Source: Plasmodiophora brassicae (taxonomy: Eukaryota; Endomyxa: Phytomyxea; Phytomyxea; Plasmodiophorida). From it: a stretch of 64,000 nt of DNA. The stretch's first letter is position 1. Every line of letters begins with the position of its first letter. Below, piece after piece: positions 51,856 to 62,967 of this stretch. Made by a program: the position numbers and the translations under genes. The notes under the pieces are model-generated. The model saw only the letters and a program-made list of their open reading frames with translations, searched no databases and was not told the DNA's origin. Location: NCBI GenBank assembly GCA_036867785.1, contig CP145410.1, positions 1,240,001 through 1,304,000 on the forward strand, in the 5' to 3' direction.

Positions 51856-53590
51856 ATGGCTGGCAGCCCGATTTCGATTACGGTGGTGCTCGAGGGGGAA
51901 TCGGGGCTGCTGGCCTGCCTGCAGGTGGAGCAGGCCCACACCGCCCAGGGCGTGAAGGCACTGCTGGAGGCCGACTGGAGCGTTCCTCGCGCCCAGATTG
52001 AATTGCAGTTTGGCCAGCGTGTCCTACGCGATCACGATCGACTCGATGCCGTCGGCATTCGTTCGGATGGTAGGCTTGCCGTCGGCATCAGTCAGCGAGG
52101 CTGCGTGGTTGACGATGCGGCGTCGTAGACCTGCTCCAGGCACGTATTCTGCAGGCAGCTCCCGCGCCCGCGAGCGTGCCTGCGGGAGGGATGACAATGG
52201 AGCAGCAGGCTGATATGTTGCGAAATCAGATCCGCTCAGATCCTACAGCGCTCCAGGATCTGCGACGTGTTAGTCAAGGAGAACCGGTTTGTCAGCCCTC
52301 CTCGGACTAATGATGTGCTTGTAGAGACATCCTGAAGCGGCAGATGCGGTGCAGAATGATGATCCTACAGTTTTCCAGGTAGTGAAACGCGGCTGGCTAT
52401 GGGCCACACGTTGGTCTCACTCTGTATGCAGAACTTCCTTAGAGAGCAACAACGACTGGAGATCGAGCAACGGATGCAGGTCAGTTCCTTGCGCTCAAGG
52501 TCTTCCGGGGAATTGTTCCTCAGAGTATCCTGTCAGGAAGCGCAACGGATCGCGGCGATACACGCCGACCCTTTCAACGAAGAGCACCAGCGTGCCATCG
52601 AAGAGGTGGGCGCCACAATGCCTGGTATGCTGGGTGAATATCAATGCGGGTGCAGGAAATTCGTCGGAACAATGTCCAGAACAATTTCAACGCTGCCCTC
52701 GAACACAACCCGGAAGCATTCGCTCAGGTTTGCGTATCGTCAGAAATATTGTGAACGCTAACGTCGGCCCGTGCAGATCTGTATGCTCTATGTCAACCTG
52801 AAAGTGAACAACAAGCCCGTGGTGGCGTTCGTCGACTCAGGGGCGCAGGCAACCATGTAGGTGTAATTGCGAACTGGGAGCGTTCGCCTCTGAAGCGATC
52901 GTGCCGCCCAGTATGTCGCTTCCCTGTGCCGAGCGCTGCGGTATTGCCCATTTGATTGATACGAGGTATTCTGGAATTGCGAAGGGCGTCGGTACTGCAA
53001 AGATCTGCGGGCGCATCCACTATGTGGAAGTCATGCTAGGTGATTCTTCTGGAATCTGCGGCGGTTTAGCGTTGACGTCCGCGATGCAGGAACACATTAC
53101 ATTGCGGCGACGTTGACGATTCTTGAGAGAAGTGACATTGAGTTTCTCTGGGGTTTGGACATGCTCAGGAAGCATCAGATGTGCATCGACCTAGAGAAGA
53201 ACTGCCTTCGGTTTGGATCAGAGGAGGTCCGCTTTCTCAGCCCGCAGGTACCTGTCATCTTCCTGTGCTGCCATGAGCCCGCTAATGTCGTTACCGTATT
53301 CCATTCAGGAATTGCCTTCCTGGGCGACACCTGAGGCCGTAGAGGAAGCCAAGGCCGCTGAATCGCCAATCGCCTCGTCTAGTTCGGGGCAATCGTCGAC
53401 GCCGTCTCAGTCGACGGCCCCAGTGGCGTCAGTTCCGACTCCCGCTCCAGGTCCGGCTCCTGCCGCCAGTAACGAGGGTGACATCACGACGCTAACGGGT
53501 CTTGGGTTCTCACGACAAGATGCGGTACGTGCACTGGCTGCATGCGGTGGAAATGTCGAACTTGCCGCTGGGCTGTTGTTCAACCAATGA
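51856..53590 (+). CDS. DDI1: DDI1, ubiquitin-shuttle aspartic protease
   Basis: DDI1 is a cytosolic UBL-UBA shuttle with a retropepsin-fold protease that cuts heavily ubiquitylated substrates. It is a host gene. The ATG at 51856 starts the ubiquitin-like domain (ITVVLEGESGLLACLQV ... ALLEADWSVPRAQIELQFGQ). Helical linker exons give QADMLRNQIRSDPTALQDL, NFLREQQRLEIEQRMQ and IHADPFNEEHQRAIEE, then FNAALEHNPEAFAQ by frame. The protease domain reads ICMLYVNLKVNNKPVVAFVD with SGAQATM (active-site DSG), CGIAHLIDTRYSGIAKGVG, and FLWGLDMLRKHQMCIDLEKN. The final exon holds LPSWATPEAVEEAKAAE, a Ser/Pro linker and a UBA domain (LTGLGFSRQDAVRALAACGG). About seven introns of roughly 55 bp interrupt it. 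The active site looks intact. Confidence 0.9.
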
Positions 53591-53646
53591 AAACGACTTT
53601 ACTCATGTACAATGACATCGAGTATCGTTTGAGCACATCTGTACTG

Positions 53647-54147
53647 TTATGCGTGGGACGACGGCGTCGCAGCAGGGTGAGATGACGATGGCACTGATGC
53701 AGGTCGATTCCTGTTGGCGAACTTGAGAATATCTGCCATGACTGGGCTGTTTCGGATTGGCTCTGGCGGGGAGCTCGCTGGGTTTGTAATCCAGCTGACC
53801 AGGTCGGGGGATTCGTGATCGAGGACGGCTTCGAAGTCGGCAAGGCCGTCCGTGCCCAGCTTTGCGGCATTGGCTGATGCCCACGGCCCGAGTACGAGTT
53901 CCGCTTCCTTGATGCCGCACTGCCACGCTCGCCATATGGCGCGTTTCACGCGCGCGTCATGCGCCAGCGTCGACGCGATTGGCATGATCCGAGGGCAACC
54001 GTGTATGTTTTGGTATACGTTGCATGGGCAACCGCCAACCGGGCAACCGCCAAATCCGGGTGCATGCGGATTCCATGTCGAACCCCGATCCGAAAGACCG
54101 AAACGCATGAACCGCCGGCCGACCGAGTACGGAACACCAGACGACAT
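53647..54147 (-). CDS. SDHAF2: SDHAF2/Sdh5, succinate dehydrogenase assembly factor
   Basis: SDHAF2 promotes covalent FAD attachment to the SDHA subunit in the mitochondrial matrix. The core reads DARVKRAIWRAWQCGIKEAE followed by LVLGPWA, DGLADFEAVLDHESPDLVSW and VMADILKFAN. This matches the family pattern of an Arg-rich first helix, LLG-W/F, then E-PDL--WI. Human SDHAF2 carries RSRKRG where this has RAWQCG, so the first helix is less basic. The upstream part contains MRFGLS and several Gly/Cys residues and could be the presequence, or include a hidden intron; the start at 54147 is therefore tentative, and the Met near 53985 is the alternative. It converges on DDI1 with a 56-bp gap. Confidence 0.75.
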   Translation of the reverse strand: MSSGVPYSVGRRFMRFGLSDRGSTWNPHAPGFGGCPVGGCPCNVYQNIHGCPRIMPIASTLAHDARVKRAIWRAWQCGIKEAELVLGPWASANAAKLGTDGLADFEAVLDHESPDLVSWITNPASSPPEPIRNSPVMADILKFANRNRPASVPSSSHPAATPSSHA

Positions 54148-54265
54148 CGTAGGAGCGTTCGCGAGAGGTGTGCTCGAGCGGCCATGAACGTGATGGAGAT
54201 GTTAACAACACCCAATGCCAAGTATGGGACCTGATGTGAACCTCGTGTACTCCAGCTGAGTGTGG

Positions 54266-54409
54266 ATGGCGTTCAGGATTGGGCTCTCGGTGGTCGCCCT
54301 CGGCGCATTGGCGTATTTCTATATGGACCACAAGAAGAAGACGGGCAAGAGCGTTCTCGATACTGCCAAGACGCCCGAAACGAAGCACAAGCCTGCGTCT
54401 CTGACCTGA
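54266..54409 (+). CDS. 47-residue single-span microprotein
   Basis: This is a short complete frame from ATG 54266 to TGA 54409. It encodes a hydrophobic span near the N-terminus (IGLSVVALGALAYFYM), followed at once by a Lys-rich stretch (DHKKKTGKSV) and a polar tail (KTPETKHKPASLT). The layout of one short N-terminal span, then positive charges and a small soluble tail, is common in mitochondrial inner-membrane or ER microproteins. I do not recognise a family. It lies 118 bp from SDHAF2, head-to-head. Confidence 0.5.
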   Translation: MAFRIGLSVVALGALAYFYMDHKKKTGKSVLDTAKTPETKHKPASLT

Positions 54410-54624
54410 ACGATACTGGATCCATTCTCGGGAGGCCAGACTTGACGTCTCTAATACAGCGTTCGGCTTTTCAGAAGACACGCCATATGCTCTGCAAGGC
54501 AGGCAGCGCAGAATGTATAACGCCAGTAATAAGGACAATGGCATCCCTATCGGCTGTACCGGTCTACTGCCGGATCAAACTATCGTGTCCTGAGGGGTCC
54601 TGAAAACCGCTGCCATACCGCGAA

Positions 54625-57600
54625 ATGCGTGGCAGCAAGGACGACGACCGGGATGAGGACGTCGAGATGGATGATGTCGACGAGGCCGATGAGGTCGACG
54701 GCGACGGTCTGACAATCATGGCGTTGGTGCGATGGTGGTTTGTGACGGGATGCCTCAGATGGGATCGAGGACCCGAACAGCGAACGGAATCGTCGTATCC
54801 GATCGCAGTACGCGCAGAGCGGCGTGATACGCAGGATCAAGCTGCTCAATTTCATGTGCCACGATGTAAGGGGTGCCTAACACTATTTTGCCGTCTAATT
54901 CTCTGATGACAATTCATTGCAGAATCTGGAGGTCAATCTTTCTCCGCATGTCAATTTTATTCACGGGTATGTTCGCCGATTTCAGGGTTTCGCGCAGCTG
55001 ATCCAGTATCATAGGGAAAATGGATCCGGAAAGAGCGCTATCTTGATTGCAATTTGTGCCTGCCTGGGAGTCAAGGCCAGCGATACGAATCGGGGGTCGT
55101 CCTTGAAGGACTTGATCAAGCACGGGAAGGACTGGAGCCGAATCGAGCTGACGATCATGAACGAGGGCCCCGATGCCTATTTTCCCGATGTCTGTTGCTA
55201 CGTATTCAACCTGTATAGTACGACGTTTACCCGCGTGTTAGGCATATGGCGACTCGATTACCGTTGTTCGGGAATTTACGCGAGCTTCGTCTACCAGCAC
55301 TTACAAAATCGTGAGCTCTTCTGGCGCAATTATGGGTCGAAGTAAGAAAGACTTGCAAGGTGTCTTGGACCACTTCAATATTCAAGTGGAAAACCCATGT
55401 GTCGTCATGAATCAAGATACGAGTCGTGATTTTCTTCAGGTTGCTGGCGGATTTGCCTTTGTAGTTGAGGCCTCAACTGAAACCCTAAAATTCAGTCGAA
55501 TAAGAACGAGGCCAAATACGAGTTCTTTCTCAGAGCGACGCAGCTAAAGCAAATGGGTGAAACCATTGCGGATATCGAAAGAGAAGAAGGTAAACTTCAT
55601 TGAACGACGGCTTCGTTTTCGGCTGACTTTGCGTTTGCAGCGGCGGCGCGGCAGCATTTAAAGTCTGCATCTGAAGTGTTGGAAAGCCTGGAACAAGATT
55701 ACCACGGTGAGGCTGATACAGGCACTGTCGACTCGGTCGCAAATTGATACCCGTCATTAAAATCTAGAAAAGGAGCAGCTGTGGAAAGATCGCACCAGCA
55801 TTCAGACGATCGACCAGATGGTGCGGGAACTTGAAAATGAGGTGCCTAACAATACTCTTACTGTGTGTCGTTTGTTGAATCTGATTTCGCTACGTCTTAG
55901 TGTATGTGGGCTAGATGCCACCACCTTCAGCAAGAACTTTCGACTAAAGAGCAACTGATAAACGAGTTCGAAACGGCGGTTGAAGCAGAGACCGTCAAGC
56001 TTCAGGACTTACTTGAGAGAAAGACTGCGGCTGTAGAAAAGCAACGTAAAGCCAAAGCCTTCTTGGATGAAGAAAAGGCCAAGGCGATAGCGGATACGCA
56101 GAGGCGGAACCAGTAACTACGCGTGAAGAACTGTTCGTATGACCATCAGTAACGGAAGCGCAACAGGTTGCAGGCGGACCTACAAGCAGCGAAAAAACTC
56201 GTAATGAAGTACCAGCAGCAACTGGACCAGTGCCGCAAGAATAAGGCTGCTGCGCTGAAGAGGAAAGCTCAGTTCCAGAAGTCCTTGCAAAAGCTCATTT
56301 CGGAGGTTGATCGTCAGCTGCGGCGTTCTCTCTCTTGCTTTCGAGTGACAAAAGTCATTCCAAATTAGGAAAATACGGATCGTGAACATGAAGAGTCTCT
56401 CAAAGCCAAGAAGCTAGAACGAGTTCAGAGTGAACAAGGTCTTCGGAATGCATATTTTTGACATCAACCTCTAATTCATCGTTCAGATGATGTCCGCACC
56501 CGCATGGCCGATGTTAAACAGCGTTTATCGGAGGCGTCTCGCAATGCGGACGCTTTGCAGGATGCTTACAAGGGAGCTGAGGTCCGTTCTGCTGCTTTGC
56601 GAATCGATGTTGTGATCTTAGAGCCTGCATCGATTTAGGCTAGGTCAAAAGACTGTAGAAGACGCGTGCAAGATCTCGAGAGTCAAAAGCGCTCTATGGA
56701 AAGAGCAGCTGCTAACCATCTTAACGCCTTTGGGCAACGGTTCGGCCTTCAGCCTGGTTTTCCGCTCGTCTCTGTTTTACACCTTTTTCAGCATGACTGA
56801 GCTCGTTGCTGTGATCGACAAACATGCTTCGAGATTCCGTGCGCCTGTTATTGGCCCGATCGGCGCGCACGTAACGGTCTTGAATGAACGTCACGTTGTT
56901 GCGGTTCAGTCCGCGATGACAACGAAACTTCTCTGTACGACGCTGCTGCCTGCTCTGTGCACCAAGAACTGAGTTGTTGTCAGGTGGATTTCTCGTCGAT
57001 TCTGATACAGACCAACAACAACTAATGGCCATATTCAAAAACTTTTTCGGACGCCAACGCTTTCCCTTCATCGTTGTTATGAAGAGATCCACCCAGAAGT
57101 ATGTATGTCTGGCGGTTCGCCATATTCTGGTTCAGTGACGCTATTTTGTAGGTATGATATTCCTCGCGAGTCACCATACGGAAATGTGCCGACTGTACTT
57201 GAGTCTGTTGAAATTGACGACCCATGGGTGTTTAACGCTCTTGTCGATCGTGCTCGCATTGAAAACTCCCTGCTTCTGGACTCTGTACGTTCGTTACTTC
57301 TAGTTGACTATCCCATTCCCACTCCTGTCAGGCGGATGCGGCGATGTCCAAGTTGAGGAATTTGGAAAGAAGCCAGCGACGCGGTGCTCTGCCCCGGATA
57401 TACCTACCGTACGTTCAATCATTCTGACTTGTGACCTCGTCGAGCAAAGTAACGCTTGTTCATCTCAGTGACGGCGATGTGGTGATTGGCAACAATGGCG
57501 CCATCACGGTATCGCCGGGTCCTCCGCGAGTACAAAAGATGCTCGGACGGACGACTAGCCAGGATATTGGTCAGAGACTGGTGAAATCACCCCTCTCAAT

Positions 57601-59200
57601 AATAGCTAACACTCGTATTGCACTGTAGAGGCGGTCTCACGCGAGCTTAATGACGCACAATCTGAAGCTGAATCACTAGCTGCGATCGCAGACCGTGCCA
57701 GATCGTCTTCCAACACGGCCGTGGACGAAAGTCGGCAGCTTCGTATGCAAGAACAGGTCTGTGGTTAAGCCTCCTCCGGTATGTTCTCTTTGTCTGACGA
57801 AACAAGATCAGACCCTTCAAAGTCGCCTCGATCAACTCAAAACGGAGATTTCTGATCTTCTGCGACCTTCTCAAGCTTATGATGGGCAGGACAACGACGC
57901 ATTAACGGAGCTGCAATCCCGAATTGATCAGTGCGACCAGGCGGTGGCAGATTGCGATGCCGATGAGGTAGAGTTTTATGCTAGATGATGTGGCTTGCAT
58001 TGGCAAACTTGTTCTCCAGGGCGTTAAGCAACAATTACTGGATAGCGCTCTTGAAGATCGGGAGGACAAAGTAAGCAGTGTTTGATCACCGTCGCCATAC
58101 CCGAGCTGCGCTCACTTTCGTCAGATCGCCGCTGTGACGAAGTACAACTCCGAAGCGTGTGATGCGGGTGCTCAACTTGAACAGGCGGCCGCTGACCTGA
58201 AGACTGCGCTTGATGATATTGCTGAACTCCAAATTAAGGTCTGTTGGTTCTAAGGTCTGTTTGTCTGATCTGATGTTGCTGCAATACTTCCAGGTTGACA
58301 AGGTCCAGCTCATCTTGAACAAACAGAAGGAAAAGGTGGCCGACGTCGAGAACACTGCATCATCGATGCGCTCCCGTTTGCAGGAGTGGCGAGCACGTGC
58401 AGAAGCAGAAGGTCCCGAAATCCAGACCGATCGACACTACGAAGATATCGCGAAAGAAATTGCGCAGTTACAGAAAAAGCAAAGGGATCAGGAAGCCCGT
58501 TTCGACTGCACCTTGGAAGAGGTACCAAACTGCACTGGCAACACTGGACCTGCTGGATAACTTATTGTCTATAGACTGTGCGACGATATACTGTTGCGAA
58601 ACAGAAGTACATGGATGCTCAGGTGCGCATCGAGGAAGGGCAATCAAATGTTCGGCGAATATATAGGAAGCGGGTGTCCAGCGTGAAGGACTGGACGACT
58701 TTCAAAAAGCGCATCGCCGGGCAGACAAATGCCAACTTCCTTTTCAATATGTCGCAGAAAGGGCACACAGGCGTGATTAAGTTTGACCATGGTATTCGCA
58801 TATTCGCTGCACTTTCAATGGCTATACGAAGCTAACGCGGCTGCGTGTTCCAGATAAGAACACATTGCATATGCACGTAAAGATGGCGAACAATCAAGGC
58901 GAGGCTGAAATGACAACCGATACGAAAGCGCTGTCCGGTGGAGAAAGGTCCTTCACAACATTGGCCTTTGTCGTTGCCATCGGCGAATCGATCCGAACTC
59001 CGTTTCGCGCTCTCGACGAATTCGACATCTTCATGGACAACATCAACCGCAAAATTGCAATCAATCTGTTGCTGGAGCTTTCCAAGAAGTACAAGAACAG
59101 GCAGCTTATCCTTATCACTCCGCAGGACGTTTCGATGGTGAAGGCCACGCGCACGACGTATGTTCTGCACTTAAGGCCGCCCGCTCGTGAACACCATTGA
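54625..59200 (+). CDS. SMC6: SMC6, SMC5/6 complex ATPase
   Basis: SMC6 pairs with SMC5 in the complex that resolves recombination intermediates and restrains extrachromosomal DNA. The ATG at 54625 gives an acidic tail, then by splicing DGIEDPNSERNRRIRS and GVIRRIKLLNFMCHD. The exon at 54924 continues NLEVNLSPHVNFIHG; Walker A is NGSGKSAILIAICACLG, followed by the SMC6 hallmark DTNRGSSLKDLIKHG and LDHFNIQVENPCVVMNQDTS. Coiled-coil exons flank a hinge near 56730-57300 (AVIDKHASRFRAPVIGPIGA). The C-terminal head has RVSSVKDWTTFKKRIAGQTN, the ABC signature LSGGERSFTTLAFV (about 58931), Walker B FRALDEFDIFMDNINRKIA and LILITPQDVSMVK. About fifteen short, AT-rich introns are inferred; internal exons of the coil are only partly resolved. 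Confidence 0.9.
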
Positions 59201-59392
59201 GACAATTGGCGCGACATGCTTCGCTCTTTGTATCAAAGTAAAATTGTCATAATCTACGAAACGAAGTCGCAGCTATAGGACGGAGCAAGCATGAATATCG
59301 GCAATTCGATTCGACTTGTATAACGCGTCTATTGCAATTCGGTTTCCGAGCCGCTGTAATCGGAAATTGCCTGCCATGATACGTATGAGGTG

Positions 59393-60633
59393 TCAAAGCA
59401 TAGCCATGCTGCTAGTGGACACGCGTACCGATGGCGTAACGATCCCGAGGTCCGTCATGAGAAGCGTAATGAGATGCGGGGGAGTATAGTCTTCCACAGG
59501 GAACTCGGCATTGAGCAGCGGCGAGTTTGACGACGCCCGTCGACTCGAAGTCTTCCATTGCAATGAAAGATCGGCCTGTGATAAGGGGAAATCACGAGTG
59601 AACTTGTAGGACTCGACGGCAACGTAAAACTGAACGCAGTCTGGTCAGCGCAGATGCGTGTTCGAAGGATACCGACTTACAGGACGATTGAGCGCTTTGG
59701 CAATGAGTGCGACGTTCAGCGTGCCGATGATGTTGATGATCCCACCATTCTCGACAACGCCGCTGGCACCGGTCATTACGAAATCGACCCGGCCCATGAC
59801 GAAGGCGACAGCGCGATCAGGAACAACGGTCACCGAAACGGAGAGCTCCAGAAGTCGTCGAATCATGCGATCCTGCGATTCATTGCCTTGATCGTCGGGC
59901 TGAGTCAGAATAACCGAAAACTGTTTGCCAAGCTGGACCGCAGTCTTGCAGTCGTCAGTTAGCTTCAACATTGATACTAATTGCATTTTGATTATTACCT
60001 CGAGGATAACAGTGACGACCATAGAGATGCCATGGACAAGGATGACACTATAGAACGTGATCAGAGAAAACGCAGGTCGCAAATGTTGAGCAGCCTGACG
60101 AGTTTTCCTGGATGAACTTGACGCCGAAATCGCAGATCTTCCGTCGACTCGACTGCGTGTGTTCAGCGAACCGTAGACCTCGGTCGACAAGTCGTGCTTT
60201 GCATTTCGCGAAATCCTGACGAAATCGTTCACCAGTTTACCGTGCTGCAAACGGTGCCGAGCGACCGCATACCAGGACTTCCAGGGACGTTCTCGTGACA
60301 TATCGCAGGAAGAGATCGCATGCGGCTCTCAAACTCGTGCGCTTCTCTTCGCCAACGAGCATCTGGACTGCGACAACGGACTCATTCAGTTCGTCCATGA
60401 CACCCATCATCGTCGTCGCTGCGACGGTTATCAGATTCGCATGCGGCCCGAAACTGCAACGACGCTGTACCGTTGGACAGGTCAATGATCTGCGCCAACG
60501 TATGGACGGCAGCGACGCCGACGGCCGCATCGGTGTTACGTTCAGAGAACTCCTTGAACACGCGGCACGCTGTGCAACCATCACGGTCATTGAGCAGGCA
60601 ACAGGACTGCGTGCTGGCCGCGCCTACCATCAT
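59393..60633 (-). CDS. EIF2B1: eIF2B alpha subunit
   Basis: eIF2B-alpha bridges the two halves of the decameric nucleotide-exchange factor for eIF2 and senses phosphorylated eIF2. The ATG at 60633 starts a segment with FKEFSERNTDAAVGVAAVHT and LAQIIDLSN. An intron with donor GTACAG leads to ATTMMGVMDELNESVVAVQM and DLFLRYVTRTSLE. Next comes WYAVARHRLQHGKLVNDFVR, then LITFYSVILVHGISMVVTVI, SVTVVPDRAVAFVMGRVDFV and SGVVENGGIINIIGTLNVAL. The last exon encodes FYVAVESYKFTRDFPLSQAD, then PPHLITLLMTDLGIVTPS and a stop at 59393. The NGGIINKIG-type motif is diagnostic of eIF2B alpha/beta/delta, and length near 320 fits alpha. Several short introns are inferred. Confidence 0.85.
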
Positions 60634-60816
60634 GAACTCCCATTGTGCCGCTTGTCTCTGGGCTGGCTCAGTCTCACGGACGCCGCTGCTGCTGCTGCAG
60701 ATTGCAGAGTCAGCCTGGAAGCGCTGCGCAGGAATTGGTAACGACTAACGACGCTAACAGGCACGCAAAGCAAACCCTTCAATTATACCGTTTATTAATG
60801 CTTCTAAAGCGTTATA

Positions 60817-62358
60817 TCAGGAAGCGAGGCTACTGTCAGCAATGAGTGGTTCGCCCAAGTCGTCGACTTCTTCCCATTCTTCGGGAATGGGGCTGGACAT
60901 CAGAATGTATATGCACAGGGCAAGGGCGACAAGCAATATCATGCAGGCGTAGACTCCCGTTCCTATTTGGAATCCGAAGCGTTGCATGAGCAGCCCGCCG
61001 ATGGTTGGGCCCAGGATCTCGCCCAATGAGAACGAAGCAGTGATAACACCCGACACGACGTCCATAGCCTGGCGGCCCAAATGGATAACGGCGTATGTCA
61101 TTGATGGGACAACAGGCACCAGGACCAGACTGCATCCTGCACTGATAAGTACAAGTGACACGACTTGGTAGCCGAATCCCGCGACGGGTAGCAGCCCGGA
61201 TAATAGGCATAAAGAGAACGCAATTAACAGGAGCCCAAAGACAATGAAGGGACGGGTGTTCCTAGGTGTCGTCAAGTAACCGACGAGAGGTGAACATATG
61301 GCGTAGACCGCAGAACTCAGCGTAAACAGAAGGCCGAGTTCGCTCGACGTAACATTCTGCCCAATGAAATGTGGCTGCAGAGCCAGTTCGAGGAATGCGA
61401 AAACAGACATGCCCAAGACAGCGGCCAGAACAATAAGTGCCACCCCAGGAGCACTCAGTATTCGCATTACAGAGATTTCGCTGATCTTGTGGTAATGCGT
61501 GGCGCGCTGAGGAACTAACCAGATAAGGGGGATCATGACGAGTAGTGTGGCCGCTGCAGCACATCGCTTCAGTAACACGAACAGCTTGAGAAAGGAACGG
61601 TTTACCTCCAATAACAAGGAAGGGCGTTTGGAATCCTCCGCGTTGATAGAGAAGACCGCCGATTGGAGGGCCAATCATGAACCCGATACTCTCTGCTACC
61701 TGGAAACGCGCGTTACGGCGTTGTTGCAGGCTGGAACAAAACCATTTCTTACGTCCATCAGGCCAGTTATCGTCCCGATCGATTCGGGGAACCGACCAGC
61801 AAGCATGGCCGTCGCACCCGTTTCTGTAGCTGCGCATCCGATACCTTGCAGGAGGCGGATACCGATGCCGAAGACGATAAATTGCATGCCATCGAAATTG
61901 TCGATCAAAGAAAAGCCGGCAACACATATGCTTGTCAGCAATCCGCCACCAATAATTAGGGCTTTCGGGCCCAGCATCGGGACAGAGAGGCCCCATAACG
62001 GTGCCGACAGGCAAACTGACAGGGGAAAGGCGCTTAGGATTAGGCCGACGGCTGTCAGAGGCACGCCGCGGTCGAGGGCTTCGTTCGGCTATAAGCATAC
62101 ATGGTCACAAGGGTTCTAAAATATGAGGAGCGCTCCTATGCTTACAAAGAAGGGACCGATTAGAGATCTGAACATTCACGTCAGATAAGAGCAGCCTCAA
62201 CAACGAGTGGGTAGCGTAGCTACTGACATAGGAATGTTCATGAATAGAGATAGAACCAATAACGCCGCGAAAGCGCGGTTGATAGTACCGCCGGAGATGA
62301 GGTTCAGTTCGCTGGGATTGTCGTCTTCGTCGTCTTCGTCTCCTTCCTCGATGTCCAT
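60817..62358 (-). CDS. SLC18B1-like major facilitator transporter
   Basis: This is a twelve-span MFS carrier related to the vesicular amine/polyamine branch (SLC18B1). From the ATG at 62358 the N-terminus is acidic (MDIEEGDEDDEDD), then the first span AFAALLVLSLFMNIPMSVAT. After a short intron, exons give AFPLSVCLSAPLWGLSVPML, IGIRLLQGIGCAATETGATA and MLAGRFPESIGTITGLMDV. By frame change across an intron comes VAESIGFMIGPPIGGLLYQR. The long last exon (61674-60817) holds spans seven to twelve, including LVGYLTTPRNTRPFIVFGLL, LVLVPVVPSMTYAVIHLGRQ and SLGEILGPTIGGLLMQRFGF. The tail carries EEWEEVDDLGEPL, an acidic-dileucine-like sorting signal. The substrate is not predictable. Confidence 0.8.
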
Positions 62359-62967
62359 TTTTGGCGCAGTGTCGTTGTCGCGTTTCGCGGGCGACGACGC
62401 GCTCGGCACGCCCAGGAGCCGTTCGCCCCGTACGACCGCATGCATCCGACGGCGCCTCCAGCCCCGATGGTCGACGCTGACGCCAGGCGTCACAGGTCCG
62501 ATCTCGCGGGAGCGTACCTACTCCTATAGGCCGAATCAACGGAACGCAAAATGAAAAATCTGCCCGACGACGCCCTACAACAACAACAGCCGCAGGGCAC
62601 AGACAACCCACGCTCCCCTGCCCTACTTTTTGCGACGAATGACAACATCTCCGTAGTCGGAACTTGAAGTATGGCGCGCTATGTAGGTCTGGCATAAAAT
62701 ATAAGCTTGTGCTCCCCAATTATGGCTGCCGGCCGTGCGTCATGTCCCTCGTGCATGAAGGAAGCATGTCGACTTCCCCATCACGCTAAAAGCGTGGCAA
62801 AAACGCACCAGCATACGGTATATTTGCGAAGCAGCGCCGCGTGCGCTACGTTTCGTGAAACGATGAGCGTCGTCGCCGTCGCCGGGGTTCGAATTTAAAT
62901 CGGGGGCCTACGAAGGCGCCGTGTGCGGAACTGCGGAGAGCGTCGCGGACCCCGCGTCACTTGAAAC
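62359..62967. promoter_or_regulatory. Divergent interval between the MFS and ELO genes
   Basis: This 609-bp interval separates two head-to-head starts. Frames on both strands are short. Nothing beyond promoter function by position can be proposed. Confidence 0.35.

Noticed and set aside
51856-53590. Retroviral protease origin for the DSG-containing gene
   Set aside because: The retropepsin fold is embedded between ubiquitin-like and UBA domains with host-type introns, so this is the ordinary cellular DDI1 gene, not an element.
53957-54544. 195-codon minus-strand frame over SDHAF2 5' end and the microprotein
   Set aside because: The frame differs from the SDHAF2 frame, is rich in Arg, Ser and His, and matches nothing; codon choice fits a shadow.
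54262-54603. 113-codon plus-strand frame overlapping the microprotein
   Set aside because: It is longer, but has no hydrophobic or domain pattern; the 47-residue frame has the better protein character. Neither is proven.
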